Source of the DNA: Rhizomicrobium sp.
GTDB lineage: Bacteria; Pseudomonadota; Alphaproteobacteria; Micropepsales; Micropepsaceae
Direction of reading: 5' to 3'
Assembly: GCA_037200985.1 (NCBI GenBank)
Contig: JBBCGJ010000001.1
Location: 3,076,756-3,140,755, forward strand
Length of the DNA stretch: 64,000 bases
Below, one piece after another: positions 35,695 through 45,595 of the stretch. Both the position numbers and the translations under genes were made by a program. The notes under the pieces were generated by a model that saw nothing but the letters and a program-made list of their open reading frames with translations, ran no database searches and was not told the origin of the DNA. Numbering within the stretch: the stretch's first letter is position 1; every line of letters begins with the position of its first letter.

Positions 35695-36738
35695 GTGAGC
35701 GGCCAAAGAGACTTCAAGCGCATCGCCACCGAGGAAGCCTGGAGCATTCCGGAGATTCCCAAGGCCCAGCTCGAATTGCTGCACGGCCCCTGCCCGCCCG
35801 ACGATCCGTCGCTGCGCATGGGTGCGATGTTCGCCTCTTTCCCGGCGCTGCAGGAGCAGCTCTGCGATATCGGCGAAGGCCGCATCCGGCGCATGGACGA
35901 ACTGGGCATCGACCGCCAGCTTCTGCTCCTGACCGCGCCGGGCGTGCAGGTGCTGAACCCGCGCGAAGGCACCGAACTGGCCGCCCTGTCGAACGACCGG
36001 CTGGCGGACGCCTGCCGGAAATATCCCGACCGGTTCTCGGGCCTCGCCGCCTTCGCAGCCCAGGATGTCAAAGGCGCGGTCGCTGAGATCGAGCGCGGCA
36101 TGACCCGGCTCGCCCTCAACGGCGCGGTGCTCAATTCGCACACCCAAGGCCATTATCTCGACGAGCCGGCCTTCGAACCGATCCTCGAAGCGCTGGAGCA
36201 TTTCGATGCCGCGCTCTACATCCACCCGACCAGCCCGCCGGCCAAGTGGGTGCATCCGTACGAATTCCGCAGCTTCACCGGCGCCCTCGCGGGCTTTTCC
36301 CACGAGGTGTGGATGCACACGATGGGGCTGATCTTCTCCGGCGCCTTCGACCGCCATCCCAAGCTCAGGCTGGTGATCGGCCATGCGGGCGAGGCGATGC
36401 CGCTTTTGCTCTATCGCTTCGACTGGATGCAATCCAATGCCGATGGGCGGCCGGGCCTGCGCGGCGGGCAGCCGACGGTGAAGCTGAAGCACAAGGTCTC
36501 GCACTATTTCCGCAACAATATCTGGATCACCACCAGCGGCGTCGCCTGGGCGCCGGCGATCAAGTTCTGCCAGGAGGTGCTGGGTCCCGACCGCGTTCTC
36601 TATGCGATGGATTATCCCTATCAGGTGTCGGCGGAGGAGGTCGCGACCTATGACGCGCTCGACATATCGGCCGAGCACAAGCGCATGCTGATGCAGACCA
36701 ACGCCGAGCACGTCTTCCGCCTGCCGCCGCTGGGGTGA
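35695..36738 (+). CDS. Amidohydrolase 2 family (ACMSD/resorcylate decarboxylase-like)
   Basis: Metal-dependent TIM-barrel protein of 347 residues. I start it at GTG 35695 (VSGQRDFKRIATEEAW) behind GGGAGGAGG. Metal and catalytic residues are visible: RIATEEAWS at strand 1, LYIHPTSPPAKWVHPYEF, RLVIGHAGEAMPLLLYRFDW and VLYAMDYPYQVSAEEV. This pattern fits gamma-resorcylate or similar non-oxidative decarboxylases. Substrate unknown. Confidence 0.9.
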   Translation: MSGQRDFKRIATEEAWSIPEIPKAQLELLHGPCPPDDPSLRMGAMFASFPALQEQLCDIGEGRIRRMDELGIDRQLLLLTAPGVQVLNPREGTELAALSNDRLADACRKYPDRFSGLAAFAAQDVKGAVAEIERGMTRLALNGAVLNSHTQGHYLDEPAFEPILEALEHFDAALYIHPTSPPAKWVHPYEFRSFTGALAGFSHEVWMHTMGLIFSGAFDRHPKLRLVIGHAGEAMPLLLYRFDWMQSNADGRPGLRGGQPTVKLKHKVSHYFRNNIWITTSGVAWAPAIKFCQEVLGPDRVLYAMDYPYQVSAEEVATYDALDISAEHKRMLMQTNAEHVFRLPPLG

Positions 36739-36792
36739 CGGGACGATCGGCAGCGCTCGTCGCGAAGTGGAAATCCATCCCACCTTTTCATC

Positions 36793-36870
36793 CGCCGCGA
36801 ATGCCGCGGCCCAGGTGACGCTTGAGCGGCGCAGGCGTCATCTGGGTGGCCCGCATTCGTGGGCCATGAC
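36793..36870. repeat. Long palindromic repeat (CAGGTGACGC type), copy 3
   Basis: The left part CGCGAATGCCGCGGCCCAGG continues with TGACGC; the right part is GCGTCATCTGGGTGGCCCGC then ATTCGTGGGCCATGAC. It lies between convergent genes (amidohydrolase and GGDEF). See copies at 16894 and 25459. Confidence 0.8.
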
Positions 36871-36905
36871 AACCTTATTTTGGCTTGGGCATTAACAACG
36901 ACTGA

Positions 36906-37640
36906 TCAGCGCGCGCTTCTCTTATGCGCGTACATCGCCTCGTCGGCGCGGGCCATGGCCATGTCGGCGTCGTCGCCGGCTTTCAGCTCGAAGGCGCCAT
37001 AGGCGAAGCTGATCGGGATCGACTGGCCGTTCCACTTGGTCGGCGATGCCCGCAGCCGCTCCGCCAGGATGTCGGCCTTCTTGTGCGCCTGCTCCTGGTC
37101 GGCATGGCTGAGCAGCACGCCGAACTCGTCGCCACCGAGACGGCCGACGCAGTCGCTGTCGCGGACATTGCCGGCGAGCACGGAAGCGAAATTCTTGAGC
37201 ACCGCGTCGCCGCCGGCATGGCCGTTCGAATCGTTGATCGCCTTGAAGCCGTTCAGGTCGAAATAGATCAGGCTTGCCGACGTGCCGTAGCGGCCGGCGA
37301 AGGCGATGTAGCGCGTCAGCTCGCGCACGAAGGCGCGGCGGTTGAGCAGCGGCGGCACCAGATGGTCCTGGTCGGCGTTCTTCTCCGCCTCGTCGAGGCG
37401 GGCCATGGTCGCGGCGAGCTCGCGGCGCAGATTGTCGACCTCGCCCATCAGCGTGACGATGGCGTCGCGCACGCGCGGGGTGAATTCGCTCTCCGGAATG
37501 CCGAGCACACTGGCGGTTGCGCCGATGGTGGCGGCGCTTACCGGCTCGGCGACGGCGGCCTGGCGCGCATAGGCTGCGGCGCCGACAGACCGCGCACTCC
37601 TGGTTGATCCCGTCCGCTCGATCTTCATGATCGACCCCAT
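36906..37640 (-). CDS. Diguanylate cyclase (GGDEF domain)
   Basis: 244 residues. N-terminal 70 residues are Ala-rich without a known sensor, then a short coiled coil (VDNLRRELAATMARLDEAEK) and the GGDEF domain: LIYFDLNGFKAINDSNGHAG and the intact active-site loop GRLGGDEFGVLL, ending DEAMYAHKRSAR. The signal helix plus GGDEF suggest active c-di-GMP synthesis. No inhibitory RxxD is evident just before the loop (reads RDSDCVGR). ATG 37628 is an alternative start. Divergent from purE. Confidence 0.92.
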   Translation of the reverse strand: MGSIMKIERTGSTRSARSVGAAAYARQAAVAEPVSAATIGATASVLGIPESEFTPRVRDAIVTLMGEVDNLRRELAATMARLDEAEKNADQDHLVPPLLNRRAFVRELTRYIAFAGRYGTSASLIYFDLNGFKAINDSNGHAGGDAVLKNFASVLAGNVRDSDCVGRLGGDEFGVLLSHADQEQAHKKADILAERLRASPTKWNGQSIPISFAYGAFELKAGDDADMAMARADEAMYAHKRSAR

Positions 37641-37804
37641 TCGGCCATTCTGGCGGCAAAAACAATACTAAGATGGCTTTAACAATTCCTTTATGAACCC
37701 GACCAAAAGGTAAACGACTGGCAAACGGCCTCTTTTCCTGAAGGTTTCCCGCCCTATACTCCGCCGCTTCCCGGTGATTTGCCGGTCCACGCCGCAAGGG
37801 AAGC

Positions 37805-38317
37805 ATGCCCCGGACAACCAAACCGCGAAGCCCGAACCCTCTGGTGGGCCTGATCATGGGAAGCCAGTCGGACTGGCCGACGCTGAAACCCGCATCCGAG
37901 ATCCTGACCGGCCTGGGCGTGGCGCATGAGAGCCGGATCGTCTCGGCCCACCGCACGCCGGACCGGATGAGCGCCTATGCCAAGCGGGCGGCGGGGCGCG
38001 GCCTGAAAGTCATCATCGCCGGCGCCGGCGGGGCGGCGCATCTGCCGGGCATGACGGCCTCCATGACGACGCTTCCGGTTCTGGGCGTGCCGGTCGAGTC
38101 CCGGGCGCTGAAAGGTTTGGACAGCCTTCTCTCCATCGTCCAGATGCCGGGCGGCGTGCCGGTCGCAACCTTCGCCATCGGCGAAGCGGGCGCGAAGAAC
38201 GCCGCGCTGCACGCCGCGGCGATCCTGGCGCTGTCGGACAAGACGTTGGCCAAGCGCCTCGCCGCCTGGCGGGCGAAGCAGACCCATGCGGTCGCGAAAG
38301 CGCCCTCCGACAAATGA
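37805..38317 (+). CDS. purE: N5-carboxyaminoimidazole ribonucleotide mutase
   Basis: Purine synthesis step 6b, converting N5-CAIR to CAIR. 170 residues: [40 protein letters not shown] and [20 protein letters not shown] are the class I PurE signatures, including the catalytic His. It overlaps purK by ATGA. Confidence 0.96.
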   Translation: MPRTTKPRSPNPLVGLIMGSQSDWPTLKPASEILTGLGVAHESRIVSAHRTPDRMSAYAKRAAGRGLKVIIAGAGGAAHLPGMTASMTTLPVLGVPVESRALKGLDSLLSIVQMPGGVPVATFAIGEAGAKNAALHAAAILALSDKTLAKRLAAWRAKQTHAVAKAPSDK

Positions 38318-39411
38318 GCGCGATCCGGACATTGAAAGCGCCCGTTCCTCCGGGCGGCACGGTCGGGATTCTCGGCGGCGGGCAGCTCGGCCGGATGCTG
38401 GCGCTGGCGGCGGCGCGGCTGGGGCTGCGAACGCATGTGTTCTGCGACGACCCGAAATCGCCGGCCTCGCAGGTGTGCGACGCGCATAGGGTGGGGAAAT
38501 TCGAGGACCTCGAAGCGGTCGCGGATTTCGCCTCCGCCTGCGACGCCGTCACCTTCGAGTTCGAGAACGTGCCGGCGGCGACCATCGATCGCATCGCGGC
38601 CGTCGTGCCGGCCAGCCCGAATGCGCGCGCCCTTCGCCTGACCCAGGACCGCTTCGAGGAGAAGAGCTTCATCCAGGCACTCGGCCTTTCCACGGCGCGC
38701 TTCGCGGCGGTGAACTCCGCCGGTGACGCCCGCGACCTGTTCGGCGCGTTCGGCGCGCGCGCCGTGCTGAAGACGCGCCGCTTCGGCTATGACGGCAAGG
38801 GCCAGGCCAAGCCCGGCAAGGCCGACGACGCGGCGGCCGCCTTCGCCGATTTCAAGAACGCGCCGTCGATCATGGAGGCGTTCATCGACTTCGCCTTCGA
38901 AGCTTCGGTCGTGGCGGCGCGGGGACGGGACGGCGCCTTCGCCGCCTACGATCCGCCGGAGAACCTGCACGAGCACCACATCCTCAGGCGGTCGACGGTG
39001 CCGGGGCGGCTGAGCGCGGACCAGGGCGAGGCGGCGAAGGCCATCGCGCGGAAGATCGCCGATGCGCTCGACTATATCGGCGTGCTGGCGGTGGAATTGT
39101 TCGTGCTGAAGGACGGATCGCTGCTGGTCAACGAGATCGCGCCCCGGGTGCACAATTCCGGACACTGGACCATCGAGGCCTGCGCCGTCAGCCAGTTCGA
39201 GCAGCATATCCGCGCCGTCTGCGGCTGGCCGCTGGGCGATCCGGCCCGTCACGCCGATGCGGTGATGGAGAACATCATCGGCGCCGAGGCCGACGCCTGG
39301 GAGAGCTATGCCCGGCGGGCCGGCGCGCTGCACCTCTACGGCAAGGGCGAGGCGCGACCGGGGCGCAAGATGGGGCACTTCACCGCGCTCCGCCCGTTGA
39401 CGAAGCGCTGA
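38314..39411 (+). CDS. purK: N5-carboxyaminoimidazole ribonucleotide synthase
   Basis: ATP-grasp enzyme of 365 residues making N5-CAIR for Pur[21 protein letters not shown] at the N-terminus, [20 protein letters not shown] as the ATP loop (usual form GYDGKGQ), and [20 protein letters not shown] with the metal-binding residues. Start is coupled to purE. The leader reading frame and terminator described below begin 22 bases after its stop. Confidence 0.96.
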   Translation: MSAIRTLKAPVPPGGTVGILGGGQLGRMLALAAARLGLRTHVFCDDPKSPASQVCDAHRVGKFEDLEAVADFASACDAVTFEFENVPAATIDRIAAVVPASPNARALRLTQDRFEEKSFIQALGLSTARFAAVNSAGDARDLFGAFGARAVLKTRRFGYDGKGQAKPGKADDAAAAFADFKNAPSIMEAFIDFAFEASVVAARGRDGAFAAYDPPENLHEHHILRRSTVPGRLSADQGEAAKAIARKIADALDYIGVLAVELFVLKDGSLLVNEIAPRVHNSGHWTIEACAVSQFEQHIRAVCGWPLGDPARHADAVMENIIGAEADAWESYARRAGALHLYGKGEARPGRKMGHFTALRPLTKR

Positions 39412-39433
39412 ACGCCCCATAGGGTCCGCCGCC

Positions 39434-39505
39434 ATGAAAACGACGCCGAAGCGCGAGACGAAGACGACGAAGCCGGCAACGGCTTCGGAGCTTGCGCGCG
39501 CGTAA
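39434..39505 (+). CDS. Candidate Thr/Lys leader peptide upstream of asd
   Basis: 23 codons: MKTTPKRETKTTKPATASEL then ARA and TAA. Six Thr and four Lys make up 10 of 23 residues, and Thr and Lys are end products of the pathway that branches after Asd. The Thr/Lys run (39437-39481) is followed by a possible antiterminator strand (39481-39488), and a terminator starts 25 bases after the stop. A weak AGGG lies 10 bases before the ATG. Function as a regulatory leader is inference; chance composition cannot be excluded. Confidence 0.5.
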   Translation: MKTTPKRETKTTKPATASELARA

Positions 39506-39530
39506 CGTCCCCACGCATCGCCTGATCCGG

Positions 39531-39559
39531 AGCCCCGCCGAAAGCGGGGCTTTTTGTTT
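39531..39559 (+). terminator. Rho-independent terminator between purK and asd
   Basis: Perfect stem AGCCCCGC / GCGGGGCT with loop CGAAA, followed by TTTTGTTT. The strongest terminator seen in this part of the window. It ends purEK or acts conditionally for asd. Confidence 0.85.
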
Positions 39560-39569
39560 GGAGAGACTA

Positions 39570-40416
39570 GGGTCCAGACTCATAAAGTCCACCACACGAT
39601 AGCAGCGACGAGGCATACGGAGGCTAGGAAGTTTCTGGCGAGCCTGTCGTAGCGTGTGGCGATGCGCCTGAAGTCCTTGAGGCGGCAGAAGGCGTTCTCG
39701 ATCTTGTGTCGCTGCTTGTAGGATTTTCTGTCGAAGCTGAAGGGCTGCTTGCGGTTCGATCTGTTGGGCACGACGGGCTTGGTGCCGCGCGCCGTCAGCC
39801 ATAATCGCAGTTCTTCGCTGTCGTAGGCTTTGTCGCCGAGCAGCTTCTTGGCGATCTTGCTTCGGCGGATGAGACGCTGGGCCGGCGGGCAATCGTGCGC
39901 CTGGCCGCCGGTCAGGAGGATGGAAAGAAGACGGCCCTTAGCATCTGCGATTGCGTGGATTTTCGTGTTTCGCCCGCCGCGCGAGCGGCCGATCGCCTGC
40001 TTAAGCTCCCCCTTTTTGCGCCCGATGCCGAGCGGTGGGCTTTGACATGCGTCGAGTCGATCATCTGGGTATCGGTGGATCGTCCGCGCTCCGCCAATTT
40101 GCGGAACAGCCGCTCCCAGATGCCGCGCTCGGCCCAGCGCACGAAGCGATTGTAGATTGTCGTATGGGGGCCGTATTCCGGCGGGCAGTCGCACCACCGG
40201 CAGCCGCTCTTCAAGACATGTAGGATGCCGCTGATTACGCGACGGTCGTCCACACGATCTTTGCCGCGCACGTCCGTCGGCAAGTGCGGCTCGATCCGAA
40301 GCCATTGCTCGTCGCTCAGCCAAAACAGGTTGTTCCGCATCCCAATGCCTCCGAATCACGAAGCAACGGAATCATCAACCGATTCAACCGACAATGACTT
40401 TTTTGGGTTTCGGCCC
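39570..40416 (-). mobile_element. IS5-family element, IS427 group
   Basis: About 847 bases. Left end GGGTCCAGACTCATAAAGTC, right end reverse-complemented GGGCCGAAACCCAAAAAAGTC-like, clearly related inverted repeats with a few mismatches. TA flanks both sides (39568-39569 and 40417-40418), the expected duplication for this group. Length, two overlapping reading frames and ends all agree. The right end is two bases from the asd start codon. Confidence 0.88.
39580..40340 (-). CDS. IS427-group transposase made from two frames by -1 frameshift
   Basis: First frame starts at ATG 40340 (MRNNLFWLSDEQWLRIEPHL, DUF4096 domain) and holds the first Asp in TQMIDSTHVKAHRSASG. It would run to 39912 with unrelated sequence. 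The second frame (to 39580) continues with GELKQAIGRSRGGRNTKIHA, then LLGDKAYDSEELRLWLTARG (second Asp) and YKQRHKIENAFCRLKDF (Glu). The junction is a run of five A on the minus strand (40013-40017, within GCAAAAAGG), where a -1 slip joins the frames, as known for this group. Fused product about 253 residues. Confidence 0.9.
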
Positions 40417-40418
40417 TA

Positions 40419-41429
<1,011 letters not shown>

Positions 41430-41432
41430 CCG

Positions 41433-41453
41433 ACCCTCCCTCAAGGGGAGGGT
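41433..41453. repeat. Palindrome between convergent asd and coq9-like genes
   Basis: ACCCTCCC / GGGAGGGT arms with a five-base loop. Same core as 30008-30032 and as the target of the ISAs1 insertion (CCCTCAAGGG). It may help terminate both convergent genes but has no T-tract. Confidence 0.6.
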
Positions 41454-41457
41454 AGAT

Positions 41458-42117
41458 TCAACGCCGGGCGTTCAGGCCGCCCAAAATATCCGCAAGCGAG
41501 GGAAGCCGGCTCAGGGCGTCTTTCGCCTGCGCCTTGAATTTCTCGAAGGCCATCACGTTCTCGATGCGGTCGGCGAGGAATTTCGCGGTCTCGCTCTCGT
41601 CGGCGCTGGTGTCGGTGAACCAGCGCATCATGGTCGCGGTGTAGACCCCGGCCAGGATGGTGCGCTTGGTATAGAAGTTGAAATCCGTCGACCTGTCGCC
41701 GGCGGCGCGCCACATCGCATCCGCCGTGCGCCAGACCAGATTCGCGCCCAGCGCCGCGTGCGGCGGCAGCGTCAGGAAGGCGGCGGCGCGCCGCGCGGCT
41801 TCCTTGTGGGGGCGCACCGCCTCGATCCTGGCCATCACGGCGGCGGCGATGCGGGCGCGGATCTTCATCGCCGTCGGATCCATCGCGGCGAGATGTTTTT
41901 CCATCGCGGCATCGGCGCTTTGCGAGAACGCCTCGACCAGGCTGAGCGGGCCTTGGGGGAAAAGCTGCGCCAGCTTGTCCTTCGCGACGCCCGCCTCCTT
42001 CGCCGCGCGCCCCAGCGCCGTGTCGGAGAAGCCGTCGAACACGACATGCGGCAGCGCCGCGTCCAGCACCTTGGCCTTCAGGGCGGCATCGTCGAGCGGC
42101 TTCTTGCGCGGCGCCAT
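41458..42117 (-). CDS. COQ9 family protein
   Basis: 219 residues. N-terminal TetR-like HTH fold (AALPHVVFDGFSDTALGRAA, AGVAKDKLAQLFPQGPLSLV) and the C-terminal lipid-binding part with LGANLVWRTADAMWRAAGDR and DFNFYTKRTILAGVYTATMM, the signature of COQ9. COQ9 binds ubiquinone intermediates and helps COQ7. Start MAPRKKPLDDAALKAKVLDA at ATG 42117. It follows def with 64 bases between. Confidence 0.92.
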   Translation of the reverse strand: MAPRKKPLDDAALKAKVLDAALPHVVFDGFSDTALGRAAKEAGVAKDKLAQLFPQGPLSLVEAFSQSADAAMEKHLAAMDPTAMKIRARIAAAVMARIEAVRPHKEAARRAAAFLTLPPHAALGANLVWRTADAMWRAAGDRSTDFNFYTKRTILAGVYTATMMRWFTDTSADESETAKFLADRIENVMAFEKFKAQAKDALSRLPSLADILGGLNARR

Positions 42118-42181
42118 GGCGGCCTTCGAAAAAAGGGCGCCGTGAGTATCGGCGCCTCGCGGGCAAAAGTCAGCAGCGGCG

Positions 42182-42730
42182 TCAGCCGCCCGACGCCCAA
42201 TGTTTCGCTTCGCTCTCGAAGATCAGCTTGCCCAGATCGGTCATGCGGCTGGGATAGAGCCGCCCGTCGAGATGATCGCATTCGTGCTGGACGACGCGGG
42301 CGTGGAAGCCCTTGGCGGTGCGCGACACCACGCGGCCCTCGAGATCGAAGCCGCGATAGCGGATGTGGAACGGCCGCTCGACATAGCCGCGCAGGCCCGG
42401 GACGGAGAGGCAGCCTTCCCAGCCGCCCTCGACCTCCGCCCCCACGATCTCGATCTGGGGATTGATCAGCACGGTCAGGGGCGCGGTGTGGTCGAAGCGC
42501 TCGGCTTCCGAGAGGCCCGGATCGCTGCGTCCGTCGGGCGCCTGGAACACCACCACGCGCAGGGGCACATGCACCTGGGGCGCGGCGAGGCCGGCGCCGT
42601 TGGCGTCGATCATGGTCTCGATCATGTCGGCGACCAGGCGGCGGATTTCCGGCGCGCCGGGGTTGGCGACCGGCTGGGCGATCTGGGCGAGGACGGGATG
42701 GCCCATGCGGGCGATCTTCAGGATTGCCAT
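42182..42730 (-). CDS. def: Peptide deformylase
   Basis: Removes the N-formyl group from new proteins. 182 residues with all three motifs: GAGLAAPQV (about residue 46), EGCLSVPG with the metal Cys (about 105) and QHECDHLDG with the two metal His (about 147). Start at ATG 42730. Confidence 0.96.
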   Translation of the reverse strand: MAILKIARMGHPVLAQIAQPVANPGAPEIRRLVADMIETMIDANGAGLAAPQVHVPLRVVVFQAPDGRSDPGLSEAERFDHTAPLTVLINPQIEIVGAEVEGGWEGCLSVPGLRGYVERPFHIRYRGFDLEGRVVSRTAKGFHARVVQHECDHLDGRLYPSRMTDLGKLIFESEAKHWASGG

Positions 42731-42969
42731 TATATTTCAATCACTTACATTTTCCGGCATTCGAACCTCAAAAAAATCGAGGGGGGGGTCCCCCTCCCCC
42801 GCCGCCTTCCGTCTGGAGAGGTTCGAAGCGCGGGCGGCCGGGCCGGCGGGCCGATCCGACACCCGTGGAACATATAGGAATTGGCGCAAAGTCGCGCAAG
42901 CGCGGTGGACAGGCCTGGGGCCTTCTGATATCACCCGCGCCTCCCAAAACGGGCCTTAAGGAGCGGAAT

Positions 42970-43182
42970 TTGCAGATCATCGTTCGCGACAACAACATCG
43001 ACCAGGCGCTGAAGGCGCTGAAGAAGAAGATGCAGCGCGAGGGCATCTTCCGCGAGATGAAGCTTCGGGGCCATTACGAGAAGCCGAGCGAGAAGCGTGC
43101 CCGCGAGCGGGCCGAGGCGATCCGCCGCTATCGCAAGCTGCAGCGCAAGCGCCTGCAGCGCGAGGGCCTTCTGCCGCGCTGA
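42970..43182 (+). CDS. rpsU: 30S ribosomal protein S21 (TTG start)
   Basis: 70 residues: [40 protein letters not shown] and the basic tail. I start it at TTG 42970 because homologues begin with M-Q-(V/I)-(L/I)-V-R-D-N-N and AAGGAG lies seven bases upstream. No ATG or GTG exists in frame between that ribosome binding site and the conserved start. Confidence 0.93.
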   Translation: MQIIVRDNNIDQALKALKKKMQREGIFREMKLRGHYEKPSEKRARERAEAIRRYRKLQRKRLQREGLLPR

Positions 43183-43210
43183 GCCGCGTCCGGGAGACGA
43201 ATTGGAAAAA

Positions 43211-43238
43211 GCCGCCGGTTCCGTCCGGCGGCTTTTTT
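43211..43238 (+). terminator. Rho-independent terminator of rpsU
   Basis: Stem GCCGCCGG / CCGGCGGC, six-base loop, then TTTTTT. It begins 28 bases after the rpsU stop. Confidence 0.92.
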
Positions 43239-43256
43239 GTCGGCTCTCCCAAATCC

Positions 43257-43335
43257 GTCATCGCCCGCGAAGGCGGGCGACCCATTTTTTTCAACAACGA
43301 AGAAAATGGATTGCCCGGACAAGCCGGGCAATGAC
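43257..43335. repeat. Dispersed GTCAT...ATGAC palindromic repeat, copy 3
   Basis: GTCATCGCCCGCGAAGGCGG hairpin, an AT-rich centre, and GATTGCCCGGACAAGCCGGG followed by CAATGAC. Related to 15179-15253 and 16210-16281. Confidence 0.75.
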
Positions 43336-43368
43336 GATAGTGGGTACGTCAAAGCACGGAATGGGACC

Positions 43369-43953
43369 ATGACCGATATTTCCGACCGCGTCCGCATCGA
43401 GGACGTTACGGTCCTCTCCGACAATTGGTACGTCCTGCGCAAGGTCACCTTTTCGCTGCGGCGCGCCGATGGCACCTGGCAGCGCAGCACGCGCGAGGCC
43501 TATGACCGCGGCAACGGCGCCACGATCCTGCTCCACGACAAGGCGCGGCGGACGGTGGTGCTGACGCGCCAGTTCCGCCTGCCGGCCTTCCTGAACGGCT
43601 ATCGCGAGATGATGATCGAGGCGGCCGCCGGCCTTCTGGACGACGCCTCGCCGGAAGACCGCATCCGCGCCGAGACCGAGGAGGAGACCGGCTATCGCGT
43701 GCGCGACGTGGAGAAGGTGTTCGAGCTGTTCATGAGCCCCGGCTCGGTGACGGAGAAGCTGTATTTCTTCGCCGCCGCCTATGACGCGAAAGCCAAGGCG
43801 GGCGCGGGCGGCGGCATCGCGGAGGAAGGCGAGGACATCGAGGTGCTCGAGCTGCCGTTCGACGAGGCGATGGCGATGGTGGCGGACGGCCGCATCTGCG
43901 ATGCCAAGACGGTGCTGCTGCTGCAATGGGCGGAGAAGACGGTGTTCGGATAG
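43369..43953 (+). CDS. NUDIX hydrolase (NudK-like GDP-mannose pyrophosphatase)
   Basis: 194 residues starting MTDISDRVRIEDVTVLSDNW at ATG 43369. The NUDIX box reads AAGLLDDASPEDRIRAETEE then ETGYRV, as in NudK, followed by FMSPGSVTEKLYFFAAAYDA and EEGEDIEVLELPFDEAMAMV, both NudK-type. NudK cleaves GDP-mannose and similar sugar nucleotides; substrate here is by family. Confidence 0.9.
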   Translation: MTDISDRVRIEDVTVLSDNWYVLRKVTFSLRRADGTWQRSTREAYDRGNGATILLHDKARRTVVLTRQFRLPAFLNGYREMMIEAAAGLLDDASPEDRIRAETEEETGYRVRDVEKVFELFMSPGSVTEKLYFFAAAYDAKAKAGAGGGIAEEGEDIEVLELPFDEAMAMVADGRICDAKTVLLLQWAEKTVFG

Positions 43954-43972
43954 GGCGCCGATTTCCGGCCCG

Positions 43973-45517
43973 TCACGCCTTTCCGAAACCGAACCAGCGG
44001 CGGCGCGCGGCGGGCAGGTCTTCGCGGGCGAGGCCGACACCGGCAAGGAAAGCCTCGAGCGCGTCCATATGGTCCGAAGAGACGATGGCGCCGATATAGC
44101 CGTCCGGCCGCACCAGCACCCAATCGCCTGGCGCGACGCCGTAAGCCGCGCGGAACTGGTCCCGGTCGTCGGCGATGTCGCCGCGCGGGCCGACCGCGTG
44201 GATGCGCAGGCCGCGACGCGGGCTGATGGCGGAGAGGCGCTCCACGCCGTAGCCGAGCAGCGTCCAGTGCGGGCCGCGGAACAGTTCGAACAGGCGCACG
44301 GGCAATCCCGCGGCGCCGCGCATCTGCGCGTCGGGCGCCCGGTCGCCGGCAAGCACGCCGCCTTGGCGCGCCGGCTTCTCCAGCACAAGGGACGATTGCG
44401 GATAGCCGATGTCGAGCTGGTGGACTTCGCGGCCGCGCCGCATCGAGCCCTGCTTGGCCGCTTCGAGCAATCCGGTCGCCAGGCCGAGCATCTGCGCCGC
44501 GACGGGCCGGCGCTCTTCCTCATAGCTGTCCAGCAGCGCGTCCGGCGCGCCGCGCAGCACCGCGCCGAGCTTCCAGCCGAGATTGTAGGCGTCCTGCACG
44601 CTGGTGTTCAGCCCCTGCCCGCCCGTCGGCGGATGGATATGCGCGGCGTCGCCCGCCAGGAAGACGCGACCGGCGCGGTAGCGGGCGGCCAGGCGTGCAT
44701 TCATCGCGAAGGCCGAAGCCCACGACACCGCGCGGACGACGAGATCGCTGCGTCCGGTGCGCCGGGCGAGCAGCGCGGTCAGGCCCTGCGCGGTGAGATC
44801 GATATCGCCTTCGAGCGGAATGGGTCCCTGGAGCTGGAACATGTCCGTTCCCGCAAGCGGACACAGGGAGATCTGGTCCTGCGAGCCCTCGCCCCAGCGA
44901 TGCCAGGCGTCCCGGCCGAGGCCATCGATATGAATGTCCGCCACGATGGCGCGGACGCCGAGCGTCTGGCCGGGAAAGTCGATGCCCAGGGCATGGCGGA
45001 CGAAACTGCGCCCGCCGTCGGCGCCGACGAGATAACGCGTGCGGACCGTCCGTTTTCCTTTTCCGCCGGACAGCGTGGCCGTAACGGCATCGCCGTCCGG
45101 CTTGAAGGCGACGAGTTCGGTTCCGAATTCCACGCGATGGCCCAGCTCCGCCAGGCGCTCGCGCAGCACGGCCTCGGTCAGGAATTGCGGCACCATCAGC
45201 GGAATCTGATAAGGCTCGGCCGGCGTGGGCTCGCCGAGCTCGACCACCACCGAATCCTCGAAACTGCCGTCGGGACGATAGGCGCGCTGCGGCGGATAGA
45301 AGCCGCCCGCGGCGACGATGCGGTCGACGATGCCGAGATCCTCGAACACCTCCTGGCTGCGCGGCTGGATGCCCTTGCCGCGCGAGCCCGCGAAGGGCGC
45401 GGCCGACTTCTCGATCAGGCGGAACGCGATGCCGCGACGCGCCAGATCGACGGCCAGCGTGAGGCCGGCGGCGCCGGCGCCGCAGATCAGGACTTCGGTC
45501 GAAACGTCCTTGGCCAT
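43973..45517 (-). CDS. FAD-dependent aromatic monooxygenase (PheA/TfdB-like)
   Basis: 514 residues. FAD-binding GXGXXG in VLICGAGAAGLTLAVDLARR, the DG fingerprint in YLVGADGGRSFVRHALG, and GRVFLAGDAAHIHPPTGGQG with GLNTSVQDAYNLGWKLGAVL. The C-terminal thioredoxin-like domain of phenol-hydroxylase relatives is present (from about residue 380). It hydroxylates an unknown aromatic. Divergent from a MarR regulator with two palindromes between. Confidence 0.92.
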   Translation of the reverse strand: MAKDVSTEVLICGAGAAGLTLAVDLARRGIAFRLIEKSAAPFAGSRGKGIQPRSQEVFEDLGIVDRIVAAGGFYPPQRAYRPDGSFEDSVVVELGEPTPAEPYQIPLMVPQFLTEAVLRERLAELGHRVEFGTELVAFKPDGDAVTATLSGGKGKRTVRTRYLVGADGGRSFVRHALGIDFPGQTLGVRAIVADIHIDGLGRDAWHRWGEGSQDQISLCPLAGTDMFQLQGPIPLEGDIDLTAQGLTALLARRTGRSDLVVRAVSWASAFAMNARLAARYRAGRVFLAGDAAHIHPPTGGQGLNTSVQDAYNLGWKLGAVLRGAPDALLDSYEEERRPVAAQMLGLATGLLEAAKQGSMRRGREVHQLDIGYPQSSLVLEKPARQGGVLAGDRAPDAQMRGAAGLPVRLFELFRGPHWTLLGYGVERLSAISPRRGLRIHAVGPRGDIADDRDQFRAAYGVAPGDWVLVRPDGYIGAIVSSDHMDALEAFLAGVGLAREDLPAARRRWFGFGKA

Positions 45518-45537
45518 GGCGACCTCCGATTGTGTGT

Positions 45538-45551
45538 ATTATGCACATAAT
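45538..45551. promoter_or_regulatory. Near-palindromic operator candidate, MarR/monooxygenase gap
   Basis: ATTATGCACATAAT, symmetric except at the centre. Together with the site at 45583-45595 it frames the divergent promoters. MarR proteins bind such 14-20 bp palindromes. Confidence 0.6.
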
Positions 45552-45582
45552 GCGGCGGCGGCGGCGCGGGGTCAAGGAGTAT

Positions 45583-45595
45583 GTGCAAAATGCAC
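45583..45595. promoter_or_regulatory. Second palindromic operator candidate, MarR/monooxygenase gap
   Basis: GTGCA AAA TGCAC, a perfect inverted repeat sharing the TGCAC half-site with 45538-45551, about 45 bases away. It is 44 bases before the MarR start, consistent with autoregulation. Confidence 0.6.

Larger units (their letters stand above)
39434..39569 (+). promoter_or_regulatory. Candidate transcription attenuator of asd
   Basis: Order: Thr/Lys leader, antiterminator strand GGCTTCGG (39481-39488), its partner CCGGAGCC (39527-39534), terminator arms 39531-39538 and 39544-39551, T-tract, then GGAGAG (39560-39565) and TA. The partner overlaps the first four bases of the terminator's 5' arm, so the two hairpins exclude each other. 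Before the IS insertion GGAG would have stood six bases from the asd ATG. The terminator touches the ribosome binding site, leaving little room for a separate promoter downstream of it. Confidence 0.5.

Noticed and set aside
43781..45550. 589-codon frame overlapping the monooxygenase
   Set aside because: The minus strand has all FAD-monooxygenase motifs; this frame has none.
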